DNA of 64,000 nt from WHSW01 sp963749365 (lineage in GTDB: Bacteria; Actinomycetota; Thermoleophilia; Solirubrobacterales; 70-9): NCBI GenBank assembly GCA_963749365.1, contig CAVVME010000003.1:1054001-1118000 (forward strand), given 5' to 3'. The stretch's first letter is position 1. Every line of letters starts with the position of its first letter. This document shows, piece by piece, positions 8,464 to 17,014 of the stretch. A model generated the notes under the pieces. The model was not told the DNA's origin, did no database searches, and saw only the letters and a program-made list of their open reading frames with translations. A program made the position numbers and the translations under genes.

Positions 8464-9399
8464 TCAGATCGAGCGGCCGGCGAACCGGTCGCGACTCCGC
8501 CGCGCGGCGACCAGCGGGCCCTTGAGCGGACCGGCGAGACGCTTCAGCACCCGCTGGCGGCGCTCGAGCGTCACGATCCGCTCCCAGAACAGCGCCGCCT
8601 TACGGTCGGACTCGTTGCGCAGCATGCTGAGCGAGTCGCGGTCGATCTTCACCGCCCCGGCCTCGGCCTCGGCGCGGCGGGCGCGCTGTTTCCAGTCGCC
8701 GTTGCGGCCGGCCGCGGCCAGCCGGCCCTCCCACTTCTCGGCGATCCGGATGTGGGCCTCGATCCAGTCCTCGTAGGTCATCATCACCTCGAGCTCGTGG
8801 TGGTGGGTGACCCCGAGGCCCGCGACGACGATCGACTTCCCCGCCTCGGCGGCCTGAAAGCAGATGTCGATGTCGTAGCCGTGCGCGGACGGGTCGATCT
8901 GCTCGTCGAAGCGCAGGTTGCGCACCGCCCAAGCGGAGAGCACGATGATCATCCCGTCCACGGCGGCGACCGGATGGACACCGGTGACCTCGATGAAGTT
9001 GGTCCAGTTGTCCTTGACCACGGTGCCGCCACCATTGCCCTCGTAGGCCCACTCGAAGTCCCCGATCACCGGGCCCGGTTCCCACCAGTCGAGCCCGTGG
9101 ACCCGCGGGGCGCCGGCGGCGCCGATGATCGCCACCTCCGGATCCGCCAAGCACTTGCGGACGACCGCGGCGAAGTCCGGATTGCGGATCTCGAGGTCCT
9201 GATGGAGCAGGACCACCGCCTCGAGGTCGTCGCGATCCGCTAGCTGGTCGAGGATCCGGTTGTAGCCCTGCGACAGCGTGCTGCCCTGGTTCGGCATCGC
9301 GACCACGACCGAGTCCGGCTCCGCCGCAATCCTGCAACCCGGAAGCGCCACACGCTCGTACTTTTCCTGCGATGTGACCGCGGACCCAAAAGCGATCAT
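8464..9399 (-). CDS. StrF-like GT-A glycosyltransferase (paralogue 2)
   Basis: A 311-residue paralogue of 6521-7435 with the same order of motifs: MIAFGSAVTSQEKYERVALPG, VVLLHQDLEIRNPDF, AAVDGMIIVLSAWAVRNLRFDEQ, HGYDIDICFQAAEAGKSIVVAGLGVTHHHELEVM and a charged C-terminal tail (WKQRARRAEAEAGAVKI also matches the paralogue). It probably adds a related sugar. The start is supported by AAGGGG about 13 nt upstream rather than by a close -10, unlike the paralogue. It converges on the methyltransferase gene 7471-8457 with only 6 bp between stops. Confidence 0.8.
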   Translation of the reverse strand: MIAFGSAVTSQEKYERVALPGCRIAAEPDSVVVAMPNQGSTLSQGYNRILDQLADRDDLEAVVLLHQDLEIRNPDFAAVVRKCLADPEVAIIGAAGAPRVHGLDWWEPGPVIGDFEWAYEGNGGGTVVKDNWTNFIEVTGVHPVAAVDGMIIVLSAWAVRNLRFDEQIDPSAHGYDIDICFQAAEAGKSIVVAGLGVTHHHELEVMMTYEDWIEAHIRIAEKWEGRLAAAGRNGDWKQRARRAEAEAGAVKIDRDSLSMLRNESDRKAALFWERIVTLERRQRVLKRLAGPLKGPLVAARRSRDRFAGRSI

Positions 9400-9417
9400 C
9401 GACGCACCACCCCTTCC

Positions 9418-9442
9418 CCGGTTCGGGATTCCATCCCGACCG
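9418..9442. promoter_or_regulatory. Imperfect 11-bp dyad in divergent intergenic region
   Basis: CCGGT(T)CGGGAT and ATCCCGACCGG are inverted around TCC, with one bulged T. The dyad lies between the StrF-like gene (start 9399) and the methyltransferase gene (start 9475). A plus-strand -10-like TAGTAT follows at 9461-9466, 8 nt before ATG 9475. Operator or 5'-UTR stem are both possible. Confidence 0.4.
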
Positions 9443-9474
9443 GCATTCCGATACCACCCCTAGTATGCCGCGAA

Positions 9475-10110
9475 ATGCGTTTGAGCAGGGGTCTCGCAAT
9501 GGAGGACATCTTTCCGCGGCTCGAAAACGAGCTGCTCCCGTACCGCGATCTGTTCGCCGGGCGGGTTCTGAACGCGGGCGCCGGCAGCCGCGACATCGCC
9601 GATCTGATCGAGGGCGAGCTCTTCAACCAGGACATCAAGGCGGCCCCGCACATCGACTACGCAGCGCCCCTGCACCAGATCCCGGTCGAGGACGGGTTCT
9701 TCGACGCGATCATCTGCAACGCCGTGCTCGAGCACGTCGAGAACCCCGAGGAGGTGCTGGCGGAGTTCAGCCGGGTCTGCAGGCCGGGCGGCGTGCTCTA
9801 CCTCTGCGTGCCGTTCATGCAGCCCGAGCACCTCGACCCGACCGACTACCAGCGCTACACGATCGACGGTCTTCGCCGCGAGGTCGAGCGCCACGGCTTC
9901 GAGGTCCGCGACTCCGGCGGCGTGCACTCGGTCTACGTCACGCTCGCCTGGATCGCCCGCGAGTGGCTGGGACCGCGCCGGGACCTCGCCGCGCGGGCGC
10001 TGAAGCTGCTGCTCTTCCCCGCCCTGCGCTACAAGTGCCGGACTTCGAGCGAGCACGTGCATTCGATCGCCTCCGCCTATCGCGTGATCGCCAACCGCAG
10101 CTCGGGCTAA
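9475..10110 (+). CDS. Class I SAM-dependent methyltransferase (Methyltransf_11-like)
   Basis: A 211-residue protein: motif I VLNAGAGSRDIADLI, strand-2 FNQDIKAAPHIDYAAPLHQIPVEDGFFDAIICNAVLEHVENPEEVL (the classic ExP..D..FD...LEHV block) and CRPGGVLYLCVPFMQP. The FMQPEHLDPTDYQRYT run is typical of methyltransferases near polysaccharide clusters. ATG 9475 is 8 nt after TAGTAT; an internal ATG at 9499 (MEDIFPRL) is the alternative. It is followed after 12 bp by the 852-residue transferase gene, so the two probably share an mRNA. Confidence 0.82.
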   Translation: MRLSRGLAMEDIFPRLENELLPYRDLFAGRVLNAGAGSRDIADLIEGELFNQDIKAAPHIDYAAPLHQIPVEDGFFDAIICNAVLEHVENPEEVLAEFSRVCRPGGVLYLCVPFMQPEHLDPTDYQRYTIDGLRREVERHGFEVRDSGGVHSVYVTLAWIAREWLGPRRDLAARALKLLLFPALRYKCRTSSEHVHSIASAYRVIANRSSG

Positions 10111-10122
10111 GGGGCCTGGCTG

Positions 10123-12681
10123 GTGTCCGATCTCGCCCGGCTGACCGTCGATCTCGTCCTCCGGCTCGGCGCCGAGCGGGTCGTCTCGCTCGGATGCCGA
10201 GCCCCCGAGCGGCTCGCCGAGCTCGCCGGCCGAGTTCCGGTCCTGGCGCTCGATCTCGAGTCCGAGCTCGAGTCGCTGCGCGCGATCGCGCCCGCGGTCG
10301 AGGCGCAGGCCTGGGACCCCACCTCGGCGCTGCCCGACCGGGTTCAGGAAAGCGCCGCGAGCTCACTGGTGGTCTGTGACTCACTGCTCGAGCATCTCGA
10401 GGATCCCGGCCCGGCCCTGGCGGGGCTGCGCGAACTGCTCGAGGAGGCCCCGGCGGCGCTGGTCTCGACCGCCGATCGCGAGCTCCTGTCCCCGGACGCG
10501 GACGGCGTTCCGCCACGCTGGAATGCCGACGAGCTGCTCGCCCTGCTCGCTCGCGCCGGGCTGGAGACGGTCTGGATCGGGATCACCGATGCGCGCGGAT
10601 CGCTGGGGCGCCGGGCGGGGCTGACCTGCGCCGTGTCGCGAAATCGGCCCGGTGACGTGCGCGCAGCACTCGCGCCGGGCCCGCTCGGGCTCGGCTTCGA
10701 CCCGGACGCGAGCCTGCCGCCGGCCGAGGAGCCCAAGCCACGCGTCTGCATCGCCAGCTACGAGTTCGTCGGCCCGACCCGGACCGGTGGGATCGGCACC
10801 GCCTACACATCGCTGGCCGAGGCGTTGGCCGACGCCGAGCAGGAGGTGACGCTGCTGTTCACCGGCTGGGAGGAGACCACCACGGATCCGTTCAGCCACT
10901 GGGTCCGGCATTACCGCGAGCGCGGGATCGACCTGCAACGGCTCCCGCAGGCGACGCCGAAATCGATCGAGACCGGCCATCGCCACGCGGTCCGCTCCTA
11001 TCAGGCCTATCGCCGCCTGCGCGAGCTCGAGCAGGAGCGGCCGTTCGACGTGATCCACTTCCCCGAGGTCCTCGGACACGGCTACTACTCGCTCTGCGCC
11101 CGCCGGCTTGGAATCGCGTTCGAGAACACGACGATCGCGGTCGGCGCACACAGCTCGACGAGCTGGGTGCTGGAGGCAAACGGCACCGTCTTTCAGGCGA
11201 TCGACGACTTCGCCGACGATTTCATCGAGCGGCGCTGCGTGGAGATGTGCGACGTGCTGATCAGCCCCAGCGCCTACATGCTCGACTGGATGCGGGCGCG
11301 GGGCTGGAAGCTCCCCGAGCGCCACTTCGTGCAGCAGTACGCGCGCTCGCTCGCCGCCGAGCCCGCCGGAGAAGGCGCCGCCGAGGCGGAGAAACCCGAC
11401 GGCACGGCGACCGAGCTCGTCTTTTTCGGCCGGCTCGAGCCGCGCAAGGGCCTGCGGGTCTTCTGCGACGCCCTCGACCAGCTCGCCTCCGAGCACCCCG
11501 AGAGCAGGGCGACCGTGACCTTTCTCGGCAAGCGAGCCTGGATCGACGGCGCCGATGCCGCGGACTACCTGCGCAAGCGCGAGGTCGAGTGGCCGTGGCC
11601 GGTCGAGATCATCGACGAGCTCGGACAGCCGGAGGCGCTCGCCTACCTGCGCTCGCCCGGCCGCAGGCTGACGGTGATCCCCTCGCTGGCGGACAACTCC
11701 CCGAACACGGTCTACGAGGCGCTCGCGCTCGGGATCCCGTTCCTCGCCTCCCGGGTCGGCGGCACCGCCGAGTTGATCGACCCACGCGACCTCGAGTGGG
11801 CGACCTTCGATCCCGAGGCCGGCCGTCCGTCCTCGTCACGCGGGACCGCCGCACTCGCGAGCCGGCTCGCGGCGGCGCTGCGCGCGCGGACCCTCGAGGC
11901 CCCGCGCCCCGCGGTCGCCTCGGACGCCTGTCGCGACGCGCACGTGCACTGGCACGCCGCAGTTCGCGCGACGGCGCCCGCCGGCGGCGCCGAGTCGGCG
12001 CCGGTCTCGATCGAGGTCGCGGAGCTGGGCCACGGTCCCGATCCCGATCGCGCCGACGCGGACGCGTATCTGTTCATCTCACCGGGCTCGGGGCTGACGC
12101 TGGGAGCGATCGAGACGCTCGAGCGCGCGGCGGCTGTCTGCAACGCGGAGGTGATCGCGGTCGCGGTGACCGGCGACGGCCGGCGCAAGCCGGTGACTCG
12201 GGTGCCGGTCGGCGGCCCTCCGATCGCCGGCCTGCTGCGTCGCTGCTTCGGTGACGCGGGGTTCATGATCCGCAGCGATGCGCTCGAGCGGCTCGGCGGG
12301 CTCTCGGAGGAGGTCGAGCGGGCCGATCGCGCCCATCACCTGCTCAGCCGGGCGGCGATCGCGGGGATGCGGATCGAGGTCCTGCCCGAGCCGCTGATCG
12401 TCGGACCGCCCGACGCGCTCGCGCCGATGACGATCGTCGAGCAATCGCGCCGCCGGGGCGCGATCCTCGATGCCTACGCCGACGCGCCTCGCGAGCTGCT
12501 GGCGGCCCTGCCGCTGCTCACCCAGCAGCTCTACGCAGCCGCCGTCGAGACCGAGCGTCAGCTGGTCCACCTCTACGAGCACCGGTTCGGCCGCCTCACC
12601 CTGCCGATCCGTCGCTCGGTTGGCCGCGCGCGCCGGATGCGCCGCGCCGTGCGTCGATATCGGAACGGCGGGCAGGGGTAA
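10123..12681 (+). CDS. Three-module protein: degenerate methyltransferase - GT4 - GT2-like C-terminus
   Basis: An 852-residue fusion. Residues 1-180 look like a shortened class I methyltransferase (VVSLGCRAPERLAEL, VVCDSLLEHLEDPGPAL, LEEAPAALVST), with a weak glycine motif. Residues about 207-620 are a GT4 enzyme: VCIASYEFVGPTRTGGIGTAYTSLAEAL, a central HFPEVLGHGYYSL, LVFFGRLEPRKGLRVFCDAL and VIPSLADNSPNTVYEALALGIPF. The last 200 residues carry only the acceptor-side half of a GT2 fold (GDAGFMIRSDALERLGGLSEEVERADRAHHLLSRAAIAG), with no nucleotide-binding DxD. GTG 10123 is taken as start. It probably transfers one sugar, with the flanking modules serving binding or scaffolding. Confidence 0.78.
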   Translation: MSDLARLTVDLVLRLGAERVVSLGCRAPERLAELAGRVPVLALDLESELESLRAIAPAVEAQAWDPTSALPDRVQESAASSLVVCDSLLEHLEDPGPALAGLRELLEEAPAALVSTADRELLSPDADGVPPRWNADELLALLARAGLETVWIGITDARGSLGRRAGLTCAVSRNRPGDVRAALAPGPLGLGFDPDASLPPAEEPKPRVCIASYEFVGPTRTGGIGTAYTSLAEALADAEQEVTLLFTGWEETTTDPFSHWVRHYRERGIDLQRLPQATPKSIETGHRHAVRSYQAYRRLRELEQERPFDVIHFPEVLGHGYYSLCARRLGIAFENTTIAVGAHSSTSWVLEANGTVFQAIDDFADDFIERRCVEMCDVLISPSAYMLDWMRARGWKLPERHFVQQYARSLAAEPAGEGAAEAEKPDGTATELVFFGRLEPRKGLRVFCDALDQLASEHPESRATVTFLGKRAWIDGADAADYLRKREVEWPWPVEIIDELGQPEALAYLRSPGRRLTVIPSLADNSPNTVYEALALGIPFLASRVGGTAELIDPRDLEWATFDPEAGRPSSSRGTAALASRLAAALRARTLEAPRPAVASDACRDAHVHWHAAVRATAPAGGAESAPVSIEVAELGHGPDPDRADADAYLFISPGSGLTLGAIETLERAAAVCNAEVIAVAVTGDGRRKPVTRVPVGGPPIAGLLRRCFGDAGFMIRSDALERLGGLSEEVERADRAHHLLSRAAIAGMRIEVLPEPLIVGPPDALAPMTIVEQSRRRGAILDAYADAPRELLAALPLLTQQLYAAAVETERQLVHLYEHRFGRLTLPIRRSVGRARRMRRAVRRYRNGGQG

Positions 12682-12704
12682 CCTCACCGGCCCGAGCCCA
12701 CCAA

Positions 12705-13991
12705 ATGGCGAGCCCGCAGACCACACCCACCGTGCCCGGTCCCGGCCTCTCGGTCCCCGAGACGCCGCCGCGCGAGATCTCGATCGACGTCGAGCGGCTC
12801 TCGAAGAGCTACATGATCCCGACCAAGAAGCTCGACACGCTCAAGGAGCGGGCCGTGCGGCCGTTCGAGCGGGCGACCTATCGTCGCCTGCAGGCGCTCG
12901 ACGAGGTCAGCTTCGCGGTCGAGCAGGGCGAGTTCTTCGGCATCGTCGGCCGCAACGGCTCGGGCAAGAGCACCCTGTTGAAGCTGCTCGCGAGCATCTA
13001 TCGAGCCGACTCCGGGCGGATCCGGATCGCCGGCAGGGTGGTCCCCTTTATCGAGCTCGGCGTCGGCTTCAACGTCGAGCTCAGCGCCCGCGACAACGTG
13101 GTCCTCAACGGCGTGATGATGGGCCTGACCCCGCGCGAGGCACGATGGCGGTTCAGCGAGGTGATCGAGTTCGCCGAGCTGGAGGAGTTCTCGGAGCTGA
13201 AGCTGAAGAACTACTCCTCGGGGATGATGGTCAGGCTCGGGTTCGCCCTCATGACCCAGGTCGAAGCCGACGTGCTGTTGATCGACGAGGTGCTGGCGGT
13301 CGGCGACGCGGCCTTCCAGCAGAAGTCCTTCGACGCGTTCAGCCGTCTGCACCGCGAGGGCCGCACGATCGTCCTCGTCACCCACGACATGCACACGGTC
13401 CAGGGTCATTGCGATCGCGCGATCCTGCTCGAGGAGGGGCGGATCCTCGAGATCGGCGACGCCGGCGACGTCGCGCGGCATTACCTGGAGCTCAACTTCG
13501 AGCACCGGCGCGCCGAGAAGGAGTCCGAGGACGTCCGCTTTCGAGGCGGGGGCGACGTGGCGGAGTTCGTCGACGTTCGGATCGTCGACGAGTCCGGGGC
13601 AACGGTCACCAGCATCGAGGCTCGTCAGCCGATTCGGATCGAGATCGAGATCGAGGCGAAGACGCGGATCGAGCGGCCGATGTTCGGCTTTCAGATCCTC
13701 GACGGGGACGGACTGCAGATCTTCTCGCCTGATCCGTGGGGGCTCGACACGCCGCTCACCGATCGCGCCCTCGAGCCGGGCCAGCGCGTCCACCTGCGGG
13801 CCGAGGTCGCGAACCCGCTCGCCTCGGGCCACTACTACGTCAACTGCGCCCTCGGCCGGCTCGCAGGGCAGATGGAGATGATGGCGTTTCGCAAGCACGC
13901 CGCGGATTTCGTCGTCTACGGGGTGAAGCCGTTCGGCGGCCTCGTCCGGCTCGACTACGAGACCTCGGTCGAGGTCGAGGACCGGCGATGA
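12705..13991 (+). CDS. wzt: O-antigen/teichoic-type ABC exporter ATPase (Wzt)
   Basis: A 428-residue ATPase in the Wzt/TagH family. The NBD has Walker A GIVGRNGSGKST, the family-specific VVPFIELGVGFNVELSARDNV, signature NYSSGMMVRLGFAL and Walker B VLLIDEVLAVGDAAFQQK with the switch His in LVTHDMHTV. From about residue 280 a beta-rich domain (FVDVRIVDESGATVTSIEARQPIRIEIEIEAKTRIERPMFGFQILD...) matches the carbohydrate-binding Wzt C-terminal domain that recognises the finished or capped glycan. It works with the permease encoded immediately downstream, with a 4-nt overlap. It flips undecaprenyl-linked polysaccharide across the membrane. Confidence 0.95.
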   Translation: MASPQTTPTVPGPGLSVPETPPREISIDVERLSKSYMIPTKKLDTLKERAVRPFERATYRRLQALDEVSFAVEQGEFFGIVGRNGSGKSTLLKLLASIYRADSGRIRIAGRVVPFIELGVGFNVELSARDNVVLNGVMMGLTPREARWRFSEVIEFAELEEFSELKLKNYSSGMMVRLGFALMTQVEADVLLIDEVLAVGDAAFQQKSFDAFSRLHREGRTIVLVTHDMHTVQGHCDRAILLEEGRILEIGDAGDVARHYLELNFEHRRAEKESEDVRFRGGGDVAEFVDVRIVDESGATVTSIEARQPIRIEIEIEAKTRIERPMFGFQILDGDGLQIFSPDPWGLDTPLTDRALEPGQRVHLRAEVANPLASGHYYVNCALGRLAGQMEMMAFRKHAADFVVYGVKPFGGLVRLDYETSVEVEDRR

Positions 13992-14854
13992 GCACTGCCG
14001 ACGGAGCGAGGCGGCCGGGAACCGCCGAGCTGCGCGAGATTACCGGCCCCTCGGCGCTGGGCGGCGGCGCGAGGCGCTTCTTCGACCTGCTCTGGCTCAC
14101 CTCGGTGACCGAGTTCAAGCTCGGCTACCACGGGACCGCCCTCGGTTTCGCCTGGTCGTTCCTGCGCCCGCTGCTGCTCTTCGGGGTGCTGCTCCTGGTC
14201 TTCACCCAGGTCTTCCGCTTCGGCGACGACGTCAAGAACTACCCGGCGATGCTGCTCTTCAACATCATGTTGTTCACGTTCTTCGCCGACGCGACCGGCA
14301 ACGCCGTGACCTCGGTGGTGCGAAGCGAGAACGTGGTCCGCAAGATGCAGTTCCCGCGGCTGGTGATCCCGCTCGCGGTGGTGATCACGAACGCGCTCCA
14401 GCTCGCGCTCAGCCTGATCGTCGTCTTCATCTTCCTGATCGTCTACGGCGTCGACCCGGTCTGGACCTGGATCCTGACCCCGCTGCTGATCCTCGCCATC
14501 GTCGTCCTGACGACCGCCGTCTCGATGCTGCTCTCGGTGCTCTTCGTCCGGGTTCGCGACATCTCGATCATCTGGACCGTGCTCTCGACCCTGCTCTTCT
14601 ACGCCACCCCGGTCCTCTATCCGATCGACGTCCCCGACCCGCCCCTGCGCGAGGTTGTGATGTGCAACCCGCTGAGCCCGATCTTCGAGCAGGCGCGTGA
14701 GTGGATCATCGACCCGACGGCGCCCGGGGCGGTCGAGGCCGCCGAAGGCCGCCAACTGCTGGTGATCATCCCGGCGGTGCTGTTCGTCGCGATCTGCGTG
14801 GTCAGCGTCTGGGCGTTCAACCGCGGCGCCCCGCGGGTGGCGGAGGAGATCTAG
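13988..14854 (+). CDS. wzm: O-antigen/teichoic-type ABC exporter permease (Wzm)
   Basis: A 288-residue ABC-2-type membrane subunit with a cytoplasmic N-terminal helix (FFDLLWLTSVTEFKLGYHGTALGFAWSFLRPLLLFGVLLLVF) and about six hydrophobic spans. LLFYATPVLYPID and CNPLSPIFEQAREWI are family hallmarks of Wzm/TagG proteins. ATG 13988 overlaps the wzt stop (ATGA). Its TAG stop lies in the palindrome CTAG that also contains the stop of the opposing gene. Together with Wzt it exports lipid-linked glycan. Confidence 0.94.
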   Translation: MSTADGARRPGTAELREITGPSALGGGARRFFDLLWLTSVTEFKLGYHGTALGFAWSFLRPLLLFGVLLLVFTQVFRFGDDVKNYPAMLLFNIMLFTFFADATGNAVTSVVRSENVVRKMQFPRLVIPLAVVITNALQLALSLIVVFIFLIVYGVDPVWTWILTPLLILAIVVLTTAVSMLLSVLFVRVRDISIIWTVLSTLLFYATPVLYPIDVPDPPLREVVMCNPLSPIFEQAREWIIDPTAPGAVEAAEGRQLLVIIPAVLFVAICVVSVWAFNRGAPRVAEEI

Positions 14855-16989
14855 ACCCGGGGCGACTGAGCGCAGGCGAGGGTCGCCTCGACCGCCCGCC
14901 GAAACCCGGCCAGGCTGCGCTCGGGCCGCAGCCGCTCGGCGACGATCCTGCGGGCGCCGGTCGCCAGGGCAGCGCCGAGATCGCGGTCGGCGAGCAGGCG
15001 ATCGACCGCCTCCGCGATCGCGCCCGGGTCCTCCGGGGCGACGGTCAGGGCGCTGGTCTCGTGCTCGAGCAGCTCCTCGTTGGCGCCCACTCGGGTGACG
15101 ACCGCCGGGGTCCCCACGGTCGCCGCCTCGAAAGCCACTCGGCCGAACGACTCGCTGGCGCGGACCGGATTGACGATCACGTCCGCAGCCACGTAGACGT
15201 CGGCGATCTCCTCCACCCTGCCGGCCATGAGCACGGCGTCGGTGAGCCCGAGGGCGACGATCTGGGAGCTCAAGCGATCCTGAAACGCGAGGTCCTGCGG
15301 CCTGGCGAATGCCTCGCCGACGACGAGCAGGCGGGCGCCGGGATGCCGGGCACCGATGGTCGGCATCGCGGCGACGAGCAGATCCTGGCCGCGGCCCTCC
15401 GTCAGCGCGCCGACCGCGGCCACCAAGGGGGCGTCGGCGGGGATCCCGAGGCGCCCTCGAAGCCGGCTCCCGTCTCCGCCCGACTGATCGCCGATCGGCG
15501 GGTAGACGATCTCGACCCGGTCCGCGGCGGGCGCGAACTGGGCGCCGACGGCCTCAGAGCACGCGATGACGCCGCCCGCCGCGCGGCCGGTCAGCGCGAG
15601 CAGGGCGCGGGCGGCGAGCCCGCGCACACCGCCGCGGCTGAGCAGCTCTCCGCAGTAGACGAGCAGCGGAACCCGCTCGAGCCTGGCCGCGAGCGCGACG
15701 GCCGGCAGCATCGTCGTCACCTGGATCACGAGTCGCGGGCGGCGATCGCGGATCTCGCGCCGGAACATCCGCACGGCGGCGGCGAGCCCGCGGGCCGCCG
15801 CGAGGATGCCTGAAGGTCCTCCGGAGGGCATCATCAGGGCGGCGTAATCGCGCGCCACCAGCTCGTCGGCGCCGGCGAGCTCGCGCGCGGCCGATCCCGG
15901 TCCGGGCACGATCGCGGTCAGCCGCCCGGCGTCGCCGAGCCAGTGCATCTCGGCCTCCAACGAGCGCGATGGCCCGCTCGTCTCGGCGAGATGGAAGACG
16001 GCGAGCGTGTCGAGCGCATCGGTCCGGGCGGGCGCCGGCGTGCGCAGCAGGACCCGGCGCCGGGCGCGGCGGGCGAGCGTCGCGGTCGCACGATCCGATC
16101 GCACCGGCGGCAGCCCCAGCGGGTAGGGCTCGGCGGGCTCGGCGCTGCGGTACCCGCGCACCCGACCCCGAAGCCCGGAGAGGTTTCGGTCGACGATTCC
16201 CTGACCGACGCAGAGCACACCGTCGCGCGCCAGCACCGCCCCGACCCGGCGGGGGGTGAGGACGTTCCACTTCCGCAGCACGTATCCGCGTCCGAAGCCC
16301 ATCAGGTAGTTCTTGCGCGCCGAGCCCGAGCCGAGCGTCGCCGAATGCTCGTGATCGCCGATCGCGTCGTGCGCCAGCGCGCAGCGGATCCCCTCTCGCC
16401 GCAGCCGGAGGACGAGATCGACGTCCTCGTAGTAGGCGAAGAGCCGCTCGTCGAACCCGCCGGCCGAGACGAACGTCTCGCGATCGAAGGCGGCGGCGGC
16501 GCCCGAGGGACCGACCGGGTCATCGACCGGGGCCTCGAGGATCGTCAACGGCGCCCCGTTGAGGTAGTCGATCACCAGCAGGGTGCGATCGAGCTCCATC
16601 CCGGCGCTGTCGATCAGCGACCGGTGGCGCCAGTCGCGCATCACGCCGGCGGCCATCGCGATCCCGGCCGCCGGGTCGATCCGGGCACTGATCCGCTCGA
16701 CGAAGTCGGGCTCGACGACGCAGTCGTCGTTGAGCAGGACGACGACCTCGCCGTCGGCGAGCCGCGCGGCCATGTTGATCGCGCGGGTGTAGCCGAGGTT
16801 CTCCTCCAACCGCAGCACCTGACCGCCGTCCAGCTCCTCGGGCAACGCAACCGCTCCGGCGGGGGAGCCGTTGTCGACCACGATCGTCTGGTGCGCGAGG
16901 CTCTGGACCGCGAGCGAACCGAGCATGCGCCCGAGCCGTTCGCCGCCGAGCACGGTCGGGACGATGACCGTCGTCGATCGCACCTCCAC
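14851..16989 (-). CDS. Bifunctional glycosyltransferase, GT2 followed by GT4
   Basis: A 712-residue fusion. Residues 1-270 are GT2 of the rhamnosyltransferase type: TTVIVPTVLGGERLGRMLGSLAVQ, VVDNGSPAG, VVLLNDDCVVEPDFVE (DDxC metal site), GAAAAFDRETFVSAGGFDERLFAYYEDVDLVLRLRREG with the ED acceptor pair. Residues about 330-700 are GT4: LVAAVGALTEGRGQDLLVAAM, LMAGRVEEIADVYVAADVIVNPVRASESFGRVAFEAATVGTPAVV. The module order is the reverse of the gene at 1-1318. Such fusions usually add two consecutive residues of a repeat unit. GTG 16989 lies 25 bp after the sugar phosphotransferase gene, suggesting one transcript. Confidence 0.88.
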   Translation of the reverse strand: MEVRSTTVIVPTVLGGERLGRMLGSLAVQSLAHQTIVVDNGSPAGAVALPEELDGGQVLRLEENLGYTRAINMAARLADGEVVVLLNDDCVVEPDFVERISARIDPAAGIAMAAGVMRDWRHRSLIDSAGMELDRTLLVIDYLNGAPLTILEAPVDDPVGPSGAAAAFDRETFVSAGGFDERLFAYYEDVDLVLRLRREGIRCALAHDAIGDHEHSATLGSGSARKNYLMGFGRGYVLRKWNVLTPRRVGAVLARDGVLCVGQGIVDRNLSGLRGRVRGYRSAEPAEPYPLGLPPVRSDRATATLARRARRRVLLRTPAPARTDALDTLAVFHLAETSGPSRSLEAEMHWLGDAGRLTAIVPGPGSAARELAGADELVARDYAALMMPSGGPSGILAAARGLAAAVRMFRREIRDRRPRLVIQVTTMLPAVALAARLERVPLLVYCGELLSRGGVRGLAARALLALTGRAAGGVIACSEAVGAQFAPAADRVEIVYPPIGDQSGGDGSRLRGRLGIPADAPLVAAVGALTEGRGQDLLVAAMPTIGARHPGARLLVVGEAFARPQDLAFQDRLSSQIVALGLTDAVLMAGRVEEIADVYVAADVIVNPVRASESFGRVAFEAATVGTPAVVTRVGANEELLEHETSALTVAPEDPGAIAEAVDRLLADRDLGAALATGARRIVAERLRPERSLAGFRRAVEATLACAQSPRV

Positions 16990-17014
16990 GGTCAGCCGCG
17001 CGCCCGAGCGCTCG

